From Paenibacillus sp. FSL H8-0548 (lineage in GTDB: Bacteria; Bacillota; Bacilli; Paenibacillales; Paenibacillaceae), in the NCBI RefSeq assembly GCF_038630985.1, contig NZ_CP152049.1, forward strand, positions 2,003,501-2,067,500: DNA of 64,000 bases, read 5' to 3'. Below the pieces are notes generated by a model, which saw only the letters and a list, made by a program, of their open reading frames with translations, was not told the DNA's origin and did no database searches. Made by a program: the position numbers and the translations under genes. Of this stretch, positions 44,331 to 53,315 are shown one piece after another; position 1 is the stretch's first letter; every line of letters begins with the position of its first letter.

Positions 44331-45250
44331 TAATCCAGCCCATAAGCACCTATGTGTTCTTATCGCGCCCGAATGATCGCATCCCGCCACTAAATCCAGC
44401 CCATAAGCACCTATGTGTTCTTATCGCGCCCGAATGATCGCATCCCGCCACTAAATCCAGCCAATAAGCACACATAGGTGCTTATGGCCTAAGAAAGTAA
44501 GCTGTTTTGCTGCCATAAGCACCTATGTGGTCTTAACGCGCCCGAATGATCGCATTCCCGCCACTAAATCCAACCCATAAGCACACATAGGTGCTTATGG
44601 CCTAAGAAAGTAAGCTGTTTTGCTGCCATAAGCACCTATGTGGTCTTATCGCGCCCGAATGATCGCATTCCCGCCACCAAATCCAGCCCATAAGCACACA
44701 TAGGTGCTTATGGCCTAAGAAAGTAAGCTGTTTTGCTGCCATAAGCACCTATGTGTTCTTATCGCGCCCGAATGATCGTATCCCGCCACTAATTCAATCT
44801 CATAAGCACCTATGTGGTCTTATCGCGCCCGAATGATCGCATTCCCGCCACTAAATCCAGCCCATAAGCACCTATGTGTTCTTATCGCGCCCGAATGATC
44901 GCATCCCGCCACTAAATCCAGCCAATAAGCACACATAGGTGCTTATCGTTCAAGAAAGTAAGCTGTTTTGCTGACATAAGCACCTATGTGTTCTTATCGC
45001 GCCCGAATGACCGTAACCCGCTACTAAATCCAGCCCATAAGCACACATAGGTGCTTATCGTTCAAGAAAGTAAGCTGTTTTGCTGCCATAAGCACCTATG
45101 TGTTCTTATCGCGCCCGAATGACCGTAACCCGCTACTAAATCCAGCCCATAAGCACACATAGGTGCTTATCGCTCAAGAAAGTAAGCTGTTTTGCTGCCA
45201 TAAGCACCTATGTGTTCTTATCGCGCCCGAATGATCGCATCCCGCCACTA
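44331..45250. repeat. Interlaced two-unit repeat array, order AABABABA twice
   Basis: Ten A units (61-62 bp, head ATAAGCACCTATGTG, core CGCGCCCGAATGATCGCA) start at 44341, 44402, 44514, 44627, 44740, 44801, 44863, 44975, 45087 and 45199. Six B units (51 bp, head ATAAGCACACATAGGTGC, then AGAAAGTAAGCTGTTTTGC) start at 44463, 44576, 44689, 44924, 45036 and 45148. The order is AABABABA, then again AABABABA. Each B head contains the reverse complement of the A head, so every B-A step forms a hairpin of up to 18 bp (44471-44488 with 44512-44529). No reading frame is credible. It occupies most of the 1.2-kb gap between the DeoR gene and nagA. Confidence 0.95.
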
Positions 45251-45259
45251 ATTGGAACC

Positions 45260-45300
45260 AAAAAGAGGATGCCTAGCCAAATTATTGGCTAGACATCCTC
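45260..45300 (-). terminator. Terminator after nagA
   Basis: GAGGATG-C-CTAGCCAA (45265-45280) pairs with TTGGCTAG-A-CATCCTC (45285-45300) with one mismatch. On the minus strand five T follow (complement of 45260-45264). Confidence 0.85.
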
Positions 45301-45366
45301 GTCATATTTAATATGGAAAGTAGAAAGTAAAGTTTGTTTTATTGAAATGTCATAGGGATCGTCCAG

Positions 45367-46563
45367 CTATTGCTTCTGATTGTGATAAACAGAACGCCCC
45401 TGCACCCAAGTTTGCTGGATACGCAGCTGTGCATCTGTCCATACAAGATCGGCTTGCTTGCCGCAGATAATGGAGCCAGTACGGTCGTTAATGTCAAGCT
45501 GCTTCGCGGCATTGCCGCTCGCAAGGCGGCTCACCTCAGCAATGGTCATGTCTGTATTCTCAAGCATGAAGCGTACGGCACCAATCATCGTCAAGCAGCT
45601 GCCTGCCAAAGCATTGCCTTCAAGCAAACGTGCTTCGTTGTCCTTCATAATGACCGCTAAGCCGCCAAGGCTATACTCGCCGTCGGGCATGCCTGCCGCT
45701 GACATGGCATCGGTAATCAAAATAATCTTATCCGCGGGCTTGGCGGCGAGCAGCAGCCGTATCGCTCCTGGATGCACATGTATGCCATCAGCAATGAGCT
45801 CCGCTGCTATGCGTGAATCCGTAAGTACGGCGCCCAGGGCACCTGGCTCACGGTGATGCAGTCCCCGCATGGCGTTATAGGTGTGTACAGCCTGAGACAG
45901 ACCTGCATCTGCCGCAGCAATGATCTCGGCATATAAGGCGTCGGTATGGCCGCACGCCGTATTAATGCCCTGCTCTGCAAGCCAAGCGATCGTTTCGAGA
46001 GCACCCATCTTCTCAGGTGCAAGGGTTAGCTGTTTAATAAGGGAAGGCCACTTGGCCTGCCACTGCTTCATCCATTCGAGCTGCGGGTCAATAATGTGAT
46101 CGGGATTTTGTGCACCTGGCCACTTCTCGCTTATAAAAGGGCCTTCCAAATGTACACCGTACAAAGCAGTGTAAGGCATCTCGCTGCTGCGATAATGATC
46201 GACAGCACGCAGTACAGCTTCGATCGCCTCCTTGGAAGCGGTCATCGTTGTAGCCAGCATGCCGGTCGTGCCCTGTGAAGCATGGAACTTTGTAATCGTA
46301 TCAAAGCTATCGCTGCTTGCATCCATAAAGTCAGCGCCGAAGCCTCCATGCACATGAACGTCAATAAAACCAGGCAGCAGCCAGCCGCCACCGCCATCAA
46401 TAATCTGAAGACCGTCAGCAGACACGGGGGCAGTGTCCTTGTTGCCATCCGCAGCAACCTCTACTATTTTACCGTTTTGAACGACGACGCTGCCAGCAGC
46501 GACGCCATCCTCAAGTACGATATTGACATTATGAATGATCCAGCTAGTCGTGCCTTCCGCCAT
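45367..46563 (-). CDS. nagA: N-acetylglucosamine-6-phosphate deacetylase
   Basis: 398 residues of amidohydrolase fold. Metal and catalytic residues are seen in PGFIDVHVHGG (His pair near 69-71), HLEGPF (Glu near 136), GHTDA (His near 206), AVHTYNAM (His near 227) and ITDAMSAAG (catalytic Asp near 283). It removes acetate from GlcNAc-6-P, giving glucosamine-6-P for NagB. The ATG follows the nagB stop directly (TAAATG), so nagB-nagA is an operon, in reverse of the B. subtilis nagA-nagB order. Confidence 0.95.
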   Translation of the reverse strand: MAEGTTSWIIHNVNIVLEDGVAAGSVVVQNGKIVEVAADGNKDTAPVSADGLQIIDGGGGWLLPGFIDVHVHGGFGADFMDASSDSFDTITKFHASQGTTGMLATTMTASKEAIEAVLRAVDHYRSSEMPYTALYGVHLEGPFISEKWPGAQNPDHIIDPQLEWMKQWQAKWPSLIKQLTLAPEKMGALETIAWLAEQGINTACGHTDALYAEIIAAADAGLSQAVHTYNAMRGLHHREPGALGAVLTDSRIAAELIADGIHVHPGAIRLLLAAKPADKIILITDAMSAAGMPDGEYSLGGLAVIMKDNEARLLEGNALAGSCLTMIGAVRFMLENTDMTIAEVSRLASGNAAKQLDINDRTGSIICGKQADLVWTDAQLRIQQTWVQGRSVYHNQKQ

Positions 46564-47289
46564 TTAACCCAACAACCTTCCTGCCTCGCGATCGAGCAGA
46601 ACGATTACGCGTGCATGTGTTTGAAGCAAAGAAGCTGGAACGCTTGTTGTAATCGGACCAGTTAATGCTTCTTTTACAATTTCCGCTTTGTCCGCCCCGC
46701 GTACGGCTAATATGATCGTATTCGATTTCAAAATAGAGCCAACACCCATCGTTATCGCATAACCCGGAACCTCCTCCATTGAAGCGAAGAAGCGTGCATT
46801 GGCTAGCCTAGTTTCCTCCTTGAGCTTAACGGAATGGGTGCCTCCAGTTAGATTATCATCAGGCTCATTAAAGCCGATATGACCGTTATGTCCAAGGCCA
46901 AGAAGCTGGATATCGATAGGTTTGGCTTGAATCATAGCATCATAGCGTGCAGATTCTTCTTCCATATTCGCTGCCATACCGTTAGGAAGATAGGTTTGAG
47001 CGGCAGGGATATCGATATGAGAAAATAAATGCTTATTCATATAATAAGCGTAGCTCTGATCATTTTCCGGACCGATGCCAACATATTCGTCTAGATTAAA
47101 AGTGGTGGCTTCCTTGAAGCTAACCTTCTTCTCGTTGAATTTCTCTACTATTTTGTCATATATTCCGATCGGTGTCGAACCTGTTGCAAGACCGAGAACT
47201 GCATCTGGTTTCTCATTTACGACGCTTATGAGCAAATCTGCTGCATAGATGTCTAATTCTTGCTGTGTATCAAATATGATGATCTCCAT
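46564..47289 (-). CDS. nagB: Glucosamine-6-phosphate deaminase
   Basis: 241 residues (B. subtilis NagB 242). Landmarks are GLATGSTPIGIYDKIV (33-48), the general-base Asp in FNLDEYVG (about 66-73), and the catalytic His in LGLGHNGHIGFNEP (about 134-147). It converts glucosamine-6-P to fructose-6-P and ammonia. AGGAGGTACACTT precedes the ATG. The 421-base gap upstream, shared with fni, has a TATAAT on the minus strand (complement of 47363-47368) without a clear -35; no NagR site was recognised. Confidence 0.95.
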   Translation of the reverse strand: MEIIIFDTQQELDIYAADLLISVVNEKPDAVLGLATGSTPIGIYDKIVEKFNEKKVSFKEATTFNLDEYVGIGPENDQSYAYYMNKHLFSHIDIPAAQTYLPNGMAANMEEESARYDAMIQAKPIDIQLLGLGHNGHIGFNEPDDNLTGGTHSVKLKEETRLANARFFASMEEVPGYAITMGVGSILKSNTIILAVRGADKAEIVKEALTGPITTSVPASLLQTHARVIVLLDREAGRLLG

Positions 47290-47552
47290 AAGTGTACCTC
47301 CTCGATGATGTTGTTACTCATATTTTAAATGAATATCGATCAATTAACAAGAAAATTTGATCATTATAATCAAAAAAATGATGGAAAAAATCAAAATGAT
47401 AAGGATACCTTGATCTGTCTCGCGGTGGAGCGCTGGCGATACGTACATCCAGTTGTCCTGCTCCTGCAGGAGGAAGCTGTTTATCTATGCCTGTAAGCGC
47501 ACCGTATGTGTCAATGTCATGGATGTGGGAGCGGGAAACATAAAATTATGCT

Positions 47553-47714
47553 ATGCTAGTACGTAGTCGTCTTGCCGAATTTGGGATGGATGGCTTGAAG
47601 CTGAGGAGCTTGTTTTGCAGTATAGCAATTGAAAAGATAGAGAAGCGTGAAAATGAGCTGCGTCGCTATATAGGACGCGGGACGTTTGCGCTTGCTTGGG
47701 AGGAACAAGCATGA
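47553..47714 (+). CDS. Possible small ORF overlapping the fni start
   Basis: 53 codons from ATG at 47553 to a TGA at 47712-47714 that overlaps the fni ATG (47711) in an ATGA arrangement, as in coupled genes. The product would be basic and helical (about 10 Arg or Lys in the second half, EKIEKRENELRRYIGRG). It has no good ribosome site: GGGAGCGGG is about 20 bases upstream. The family is not recognised. It may be chance. Confidence 0.25.
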   Translation: MLVRSRLAEFGMDGLKLRSLFCSIAIEKIEKRENELRRYIGRGTFALAWEEQA

Positions 47715-48766
47715 CAATAGATCAGCAAGCAGCTACCGCGAAGCGCAAAGGCGAGCATATCCGCATTTGCTTGCAGGAGCAAGTGAACAGCGTAGGCATT
47801 GAAACGGGCTTGGAGCGGTATCGGTTTAAACATAATGCGCTGCCGGAGCTTTCATTTGGTGAGATCAAGCTGAATACCGAATGGTTCGGGAAGAAGCTTG
47901 GTGCTCCATTGCTCGTCAGCTCGATGACGGGTGGAACGGATGAGGCAGGTGCGATTAATCGTCGTTTGGCTGTAGTAGCGGAAGCAAGAGGTTGGGCGAT
48001 CGGTCTTGGCTCTATGCGTGCAGCGATTGAAAATGAACAGCTAGCGGCTTCTTTTTCTATCCGCAAGGATGCCCCTTCCGTTCCTGTCATTGCGAATATT
48101 GGAGCGGTTCAGCTTAATTATGGCTTTGGCGTTGACTCCTGTCGCAGAGCGGTGGACATTGCGGAAGCGGATGCGCTCGTGCTGCATCTTAACAGTATGC
48201 AGGAGGTATTTCAGCCTGAAGGAGACACGGATTTCCGGAATTTGTTGACGGCGATAGAGCAGGTATGCAAGCGCTCTAACGTTCCTATAGGGATCAAAGA
48301 GGTAGGCTGGGGAATTGACGCAGATACGGCTGAAGCACTTGTCGGTGTGGGCGTAGCCTTTATCGATGCAGCAGGCGCGGGAGGCACCTCATGGAGTCAG
48401 GTTGAGAAATTTCGATCAACCGACGAGATGAGAAAGCAAGCAGCAGAAGCGTTTGCAGACTGGGGCATACCGACCGCTGAGAGTGTGGCGGAGATACGGA
48501 TGCGCTTGCCGCAAGCGAATATTATTGCAAGCGGCGGCTTGCGAACAGGTGTTGATGCAGCTAAAGCTATTGGGCTTGGTGCTAACCTAGCAGGCTTTGG
48601 GCGAGTTCTGCTGCCGCAAGCGGCAAACAGCAGTCAACAGGTATCGCAGGAGCAGCTGCTTCAGCAATTTGAGCGAATTGAATTCGAATTGCAAACCGCG
48701 ATGTTTGGTATCGGCGCAGCCTCGATTGATGAACTGCGGCACACGAGCAGACTGCTCCTGAAATAG
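47711..48766 (+). CDS. fni: Isopentenyl-diphosphate delta-isomerase, type II (FMN-dependent)
   Basis: 351 residues from the ATG at 47711 with GGGAGGAA seven to eight bases upstream (B. subtilis Fni 349). A TTG at 47696 overlaps that site. TIM-barrel motifs: SSMTGGT (about 70-76), GLGSMRAAIE, the conserved NSMQEVFQPEGD with the catalytic Gln/Glu (about 161-172), GIKEVGWGI and DAAGAGGTSW. It interconverts IPP and DMAPP for isoprenoid synthesis, using FMN and NADPH. Confidence 0.95.
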   Translation: MTIDQQAATAKRKGEHIRICLQEQVNSVGIETGLERYRFKHNALPELSFGEIKLNTEWFGKKLGAPLLVSSMTGGTDEAGAINRRLAVVAEARGWAIGLGSMRAAIENEQLAASFSIRKDAPSVPVIANIGAVQLNYGFGVDSCRRAVDIAEADALVLHLNSMQEVFQPEGDTDFRNLLTAIEQVCKRSNVPIGIKEVGWGIDADTAEALVGVGVAFIDAAGAGGTSWSQVEKFRSTDEMRKQAAEAFADWGIPTAESVAEIRMRLPQANIIASGGLRTGVDAAKAIGLGANLAGFGRVLLPQAANSSQQVSQEQLLQQFERIEFELQTAMFGIGAASIDELRHTSRLLLK

Positions 48767-48792
48767 GAAGAAGTAATGGTGATCGGGTGACC

Positions 48793-48830
48793 AGGGTGCT
48801 TAAATGCCCCTAGGGACACCCTTATTTGTT
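48793..48830 (+). terminator. Weak terminator candidate after fni
   Basis: AGGGTG (48793-48798) and CACCCT (48817-48822) form a 6-bp stem around CCCCTAGGG-containing sequence, followed by TATTTGTT. Short and weak. Confidence 0.35.
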
Positions 48831-48854
48831 ATTCTGCAGGAAGAAATAATCCGT

Positions 48855-49946
48855 TTATTTGATAAGCCCTGTGCCTTCGATAATAATATTCGGTCGTACC
48901 ACGAATTCAATTTCCGGGTAGATCGACTCCCACTCCTTCCAGGAGTCGGGTTTTGGATGAGTTGCACGATACCGAAGACCAAAGCCAATGGGGTCAACGC
49001 CCGCTTTCTGAATCTTCCGCAGCAGGGCGACACATGACTTGGCATATTCCTGATTAAGATTTTGCTGAACGGATGTCCATTGATCGGTAAATATCCCTCT
49101 GGGAGCTTCCTCGAAAACGACTTTCATTTTCACATCCATCGTAATCGTATCCTTGCCATTTTGTTTTCCTATGCGAAACTTAGAACGAATGTTAGTGATA
49201 GCCACAACAAGATCCGAGCCTTCAAACATGCCGTGCATGGACGATTTGGTGAAATCATTGGCTAGCTGGTTATATATCTGCGCCTCAGTAGGGGATAGTA
49301 CGAGCTTGATTCTTTTTTTGTCGAGCAGCGCGGTTTGATTAATAATGAAGCTTGACTCTTTATTTTTCATAATAATAGGCATTAAGGGGTCCAATCCTTG
49401 TTCTGTAGCTCTTCTGGATAAGTCTGATAACGTTTCTACATACGTATAAGATGATTCTGTCCCATCTGCACCAAAGCTTAAAAACAGCGTATTTCCTGGA
49501 TAACGCTCAGAAATAGGTATTACTTTTAGTATGCTTGCCGCATCCGGTCTGCCAATAGCAATATTAGCGATATTTTGAATATCTCTTCTTCGCATCATCC
49601 ATTGAAGTGTATCCTGATAATTCGTTTTTACGACCTTCTCACCGACGATATAAATTTTGCAATGCCCAAAGTCGAGCTCTTTATCTACATAGGCTTTCAG
49701 CATGCGAACGCCCTCGGCGATGCTTGGAGCATCGATGGTTTCAATTTGCGTTTTGGATGCTCCCGGCTCGATGCTCGGGGAGGGGATTGCGAGCTGAAGG
49801 GTGATACGGTATGGCTTCTTTTCATTTTCTGATGCATCAATGCCAATCGCAACGACAAAGAAGCGCTTGTCGATATCTTTAAAGCCGCAGCCGCCAAGCA
49901 TGCCAATGATGAGACTAGCCAGAGCAATTCGGATGTAAGCATTCAT
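48855..49946 (-). CDS. Ger(x)C-family spore germination lipoprotein
   Basis: 363 residues. The signal peptide ends in a lipobox LGGC with Cys20 as the lipid site. GerC features are KDIDKRFFVVAIGID just after the cysteine and GHCKIYIVGEKVVK near 93-106. GerC subunits sit outside the spore inner membrane and help nutrient receptor function. Its start overlaps the GerB-type gene by four bases (ATGA), so it is the last gene of a germination-receptor operon. The nutrient ligand cannot be inferred. Confidence 0.93.
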   Translation of the reverse strand: MNAYIRIALASLIIGMLGGCGFKDIDKRFFVVAIGIDASENEKKPYRITLQLAIPSPSIEPGASKTQIETIDAPSIAEGVRMLKAYVDKELDFGHCKIYIVGEKVVKTNYQDTLQWMMRRRDIQNIANIAIGRPDAASILKVIPISERYPGNTLFLSFGADGTESSYTYVETLSDLSRRATEQGLDPLMPIIMKNKESSFIINQTALLDKKRIKLVLSPTEAQIYNQLANDFTKSSMHGMFEGSDLVVAITNIRSKFRIGKQNGKDTITMDVKMKVVFEEAPRGIFTDQWTSVQQNLNQEYAKSCVALLRKIQKAGVDPIGFGLRYRATHPKPDSWKEWESIYPEIEFVVRPNIIIEGTGLIK

Positions 49947-51043
49947 GTGGACTTAGACCTCCATCGACTGAGGATGAATACTGCTACAACAATGATACCT
50001 TCTACAAACATTCGCACGACGAGCCAATACGTGGTTATAATAATACCGTTTTTCTCATTGGCGAATTGGAGATAGAGGAACGTAAGCACGATAAAAATAC
50101 CTACAATTACGTAATTCGATATCGGTGTTCTGGGGCTGTCGATTTCCGGCTTGTAATTTCGGAAGCTGCTTTTAATAGATTCCATCGCCTGATGCCATCC
50201 ACTCATCGTGTAGATGAGCGTTAAATTGAGAAACACGATTAAAAATAAAAATAATACTCGCTCAATAAAGCCATATTGCATAATCAGCGAGTCTGCAGTT
50301 ATGCTCCAGATGTAGATATACTCGTTTACAGCCACTGTTCCGTGAAATCCGATTGGCACAAAAAACGAAACAAGTAATATCAAAATGCCGAAGAGCGGAT
50401 ATACCCAGCGAAACTTGAAACGAAAATTAGGCGGCAGAAGCCGATTAAACAAAGATAGATTGATATAACCGGTAAATATATAGCTTGCAGCTGCTACGGC
50501 AGTCAAGGTGGGCATCTCAGTTACATAATTAGCTACGACATGAATGGAATCCCAGTTCAATTGTGTACTTCGGACCGCCTTGAATAAGATGAAGATAATG
50601 ATTGGCGCATTGACGATAATTCCGATCTCAATGACGTACATGACAGAAAGTGTTGAGCGTGTCGCTGCATAACCGCATGCGAGAATAAGCATGATCAGAA
50701 TAAGCGTTGGATTCGCGTCTGGATTGAAGAAACGATTGATGAGCAGCGCGTAGGTTACAACAATAATAGTCGTACCAAACCACCACATAATCGCCGAACA
50801 AATCATTGTAATAGATACCAGCCACTGAGGACAATGCAGCTTAAGTATTTCAGGCAGACCTTTACCAGGGAAGCGGGCAAGTGCGCCGGTATACATGTAG
50901 ACAAATATTGTGCCGATAACAGATCCTACAATCATGGAGGTTACAGCGCCAGAAAAACGAGCTTGAATTAAAATATATGGTACAAACAGCAATAGATTGA
51001 TAAAGCTGACCATGATAAATGGATAAAATACATAGCGGTTCAT
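49943..51043 (-). CDS. GerAB/GerB-type spore permease
   Basis: 366 residues with ten hydrophobic segments, as in the APC-like GerB family. It is the likely ligand-binding transmembrane subunit of the germinant receptor in the spore inner membrane. The start overlaps the GerA-type gene end by four bases (51040-51043), and the end overlaps the GerC-type gene by four. Confidence 0.92.
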   Translation of the reverse strand: MNRYVFYPFIMVSFINLLLFVPYILIQARFSGAVTSMIVGSVIGTIFVYMYTGALARFPGKGLPEILKLHCPQWLVSITMICSAIMWWFGTTIIVVTYALLINRFFNPDANPTLILIMLILACGYAATRSTLSVMYVIEIGIIVNAPIIIFILFKAVRSTQLNWDSIHVVANYVTEMPTLTAVAAASYIFTGYINLSLFNRLLPPNFRFKFRWVYPLFGILILLVSFFVPIGFHGTVAVNEYIYIWSITADSLIMQYGFIERVLFLFLIVFLNLTLIYTMSGWHQAMESIKSSFRNYKPEIDSPRTPISNYVIVGIFIVLTFLYLQFANEKNGIIITTYWLVVRMFVEGIIVVAVFILSRWRSKST

Positions 51044-52371
51044 TCGCCATTCACCTGCCCGATATCTCCTTCCAGTGGTCTTAATTTACCAAATAAGCGC
51101 ATATAAGGCTTACCGAAGCTGCGCAGGTTGCATAGGTAGACAACATAGAGAAACAAGCCGACGGCGACGCCAGTAATTCCGAAAAAAATAGAAATTCCTA
51201 TAAGAGGATATTTCAAAAAGCGGACTGTAAATGAGAGTGAATTTATAGGAATAACAAAATTTGAAATCGCAACGACCGACGTCACGATAATCATAATGCT
51301 GCTCACGAGCCCTGCCTGCTGGGCTGCTTGTCCTAGAATAAGTCCGCCTACGGTTGTAGCAGTAGAACCGATGTAGCGTGGCAGTCGTATACTCGCTTCT
51401 ACCAGCATCTCGATCATGAAGAGCATAATAAATACCTCGATAAAAGAGGGGTAAGGAACAGCAGACCGACTCCCTGCAATGGAGAAAGCAAGCTGTACAC
51501 GAAATACCTCGGGATTATACGAGACGACCGATATGTAGAGGGCAGGAAGTGTAATCGTCAGCACAATAGAGATGTATCTAAGAAGCACGAGAAAACTAGT
51601 CATCCAATACGCATTGTAATCGTCCTCCATTGCATGCATGAAATCATAGAAGGTGGCCGGCAAAATAAGTGCGAACATATTTCCGTTTAAGAGAAGGACA
51701 ACCTTTCCTTTGGATATCGCCTTGCCGATGCGGTCAGGCCGCTCAGAAATGAGAACAGTAGGAAATAAATGCTTTCTTTTGCCGATCAGCAGCTTCTCCA
51801 ATTCGCCAGCGGCTTGAAGCATTTCAACGTTGATGGAAATTAATTTGCTGCGAACGTTTTCGAGTACTGTCGAATCTACCCGGCGTTGATCAAATAAAAC
51901 ATAGATTTGTGTTTTGGACAAAGAGCCAACGGTATGCTCCTCCACGGCTAAATCCGGAGACGGATATATATTTCGAATGAGGTTGAGAGAAACGATGATA
52001 TCCTCGTTTAAGGCAAGCTGAGGACCTTGAATGGCACTCTCAACCTGTGTTTGCGGGCTTTCAATGGTCATAATTTCTCTGACCTTGAAGGAATATATCG
52101 TTTCCTTTACTTGGATAAGAACGTTGCCGCGCAGAAGGAGATCTTGCCACTGGGCAGTATCCTCAACCTTGTGGTAATCGGGGTTTGTGTCCAGCTGCTT
52201 TTGAAATGAGTACTCCTCCCTCGTAAAAGGGATGATGATGAAATCATTAATTTTTTTCATTTCGCAAATGGTGGATATATAAGCAATTTCAATGGACATT
52301 TCATTATTTTGCAACGATGAAAATACGACATCGATAGATTCGGCAAACAATATGCGCAAACGTTCATTCAT
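51040..52371 (-). CDS. GerAA-type spore germination protein
   Basis: 443 residues from the ATG at 52371, with AAAGGAGGTA six bases upstream; a start at 52404 lacks this. It has the GerA-family N-terminal soluble half (about 1-230, including KTQIYVLFDQRRVD and LISERPDRIGKAISKGKVVLLLNG), then about five membrane segments (LPALYISVVSYNPEVF, LGQAAQQAGLVSSIMII). GerA subunits oligomerise and form the ion channel of the receptor. It heads the three-gene operon. A CATATTA on the minus strand (complement of 52393-52399) could be a forespore -10, but a -35 is not clear. Confidence 0.92.
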   Translation of the reverse strand: MNERLRILFAESIDVVFSSLQNNEMSIEIAYISTICEMKKINDFIIIPFTREEYSFQKQLDTNPDYHKVEDTAQWQDLLLRGNVLIQVKETIYSFKVREIMTIESPQTQVESAIQGPQLALNEDIIVSLNLIRNIYPSPDLAVEEHTVGSLSKTQIYVLFDQRRVDSTVLENVRSKLISINVEMLQAAGELEKLLIGKRKHLFPTVLISERPDRIGKAISKGKVVLLLNGNMFALILPATFYDFMHAMEDDYNAYWMTSFLVLLRYISIVLTITLPALYISVVSYNPEVFRVQLAFSIAGSRSAVPYPSFIEVFIMLFMIEMLVEASIRLPRYIGSTATTVGGLILGQAAQQAGLVSSIMIIVTSVVAISNFVIPINSLSFTVRFLKYPLIGISIFFGITGVAVGLFLYVVYLCNLRSFGKPYMRLFGKLRPLEGDIGQVNGE

Positions 52372-52562
52372 AGCGATACCTCCTTTTTTAAATAATATGA
52401 TCATTGGACGGACGAACTAGCTGAATAATCTTCCATAGTTTGTACTTGAAACCAATTTTTATGCCTGTCCGCTGCGGCTTTGCCAGTAAGTTATTATTCA
52501 AGTACAATGAAGCAAACATATGGTCTTCACAGAGCTGGTACATAATGGAGGGGAACAAAAGA

Positions 52563-53315
52563 ATGAAACCATGGTATGAGCAGAGTTTTGGCTCCGACTA
52601 TATGCTAGTTTATAGACATCGGAACTGGGAAGATGCGAGTAAAGAGGTTGGCAAAATGCTTGCTTGGCTTGGGCTGCCGAGGGGAGCCAAGGTGCTGGAT
52701 ATCGGCTGCGGGATGGGGAGACATGCGCTCGCTATGGAGAAAATTGGTTATTCGGTAACAGGTATTGACCTCTCTCCTATATTGCTTGAAGAAGCAAAGC
52801 GCCATGATGACACCTCGCAGGTGAACTGGGTTCACGGAGATATGCGCAGGCTGCCGTTTGAAGCAGGGCGCTTTGCTGCAACGGTTAATTTATTTACTTC
52901 CTTTGGTTATTTTCAGCTGGAAGAGGACAATATCAACGTGCTGCGCCAAATTAGAAAAGTGCTGAACCCGGATGGCTCCTTTCTAATCGATTTTCTTAAT
53001 CCCGTTCAAGTTGCTCAAAACTTAGTTCCGAGATCGGAACGATTGGATGAGGATAGCGGCTTGCACATTCAAGAGCTTCGCTCCATTGCAGACGGTTGGG
53101 TGATGAAGGAAATAACGATATCTGATCCACGCAATATGGAGGAGCCGAGGAGATATTTGGAGAGAGTGAGACTGTACAAGCAGGAGTGGTTCGAACATCA
53201 TCTCGCTGCTAGCGGACTTGATTTGACTAGGCTGTATGGGGATTACAACGGCTCGGCATACGATGAAGCAACTTCACCGCGAATGATTATGATAGGGAGG
53301 GTGAAATCAACGTGA
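52563..53315 (+). CDS. Class I SAM-dependent methyltransferase
   Basis: 250 residues from the ATG at 52563 (GGAGGGG nine bases upstream). Motif I is VLDIGCGMGRHA (about 45-56), motif II acidic GIDLSPILLEEAK, and motif III region LPFEAGRFAATVNLFTSFGYF. The acceptor is unknown; the SAM site is secure. The last codons overlap the next gene in a GTGA junction, so the two are co-translated. Confidence 0.85.
   Translation: MKPWYEQSFGSDYMLVYRHRNWEDASKEVGKMLAWLGLPRGAKVLDIGCGMGRHALAMEKIGYSVTGIDLSPILLEEAKRHDDTSQVNWVHGDMRRLPFEAGRFAATVNLFTSFGYFQLEEDNINVLRQIRKVLNPDGSFLIDFLNPVQVAQNLVPRSERLDEDSGLHIQELRSIADGWVMKEITISDPRNMEEPRRYLERVRLYKQEWFEHHLAASGLDLTRLYGDYNGSAYDEATSPRMIMIGRVKST

Noticed and set aside
44331..45250. 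CRISPR array
   Set aside because: The sequences between repeated heads are themselves conserved and repeated, unit lengths alternate 51 and 61-62, and no cas genes are in the window.
47493..47506. cre site TGTAAGCGCACCGT
   Set aside because: The second half does not match the CcpA consensus.
47290..47700. Riboswitch or NagR operator in the nagB-fni gap
   Set aside because: No conserved aptamer core, T-box or NagR-like dyad could be found; only A/T-rich sequence with a TATAAT on the minus strand.
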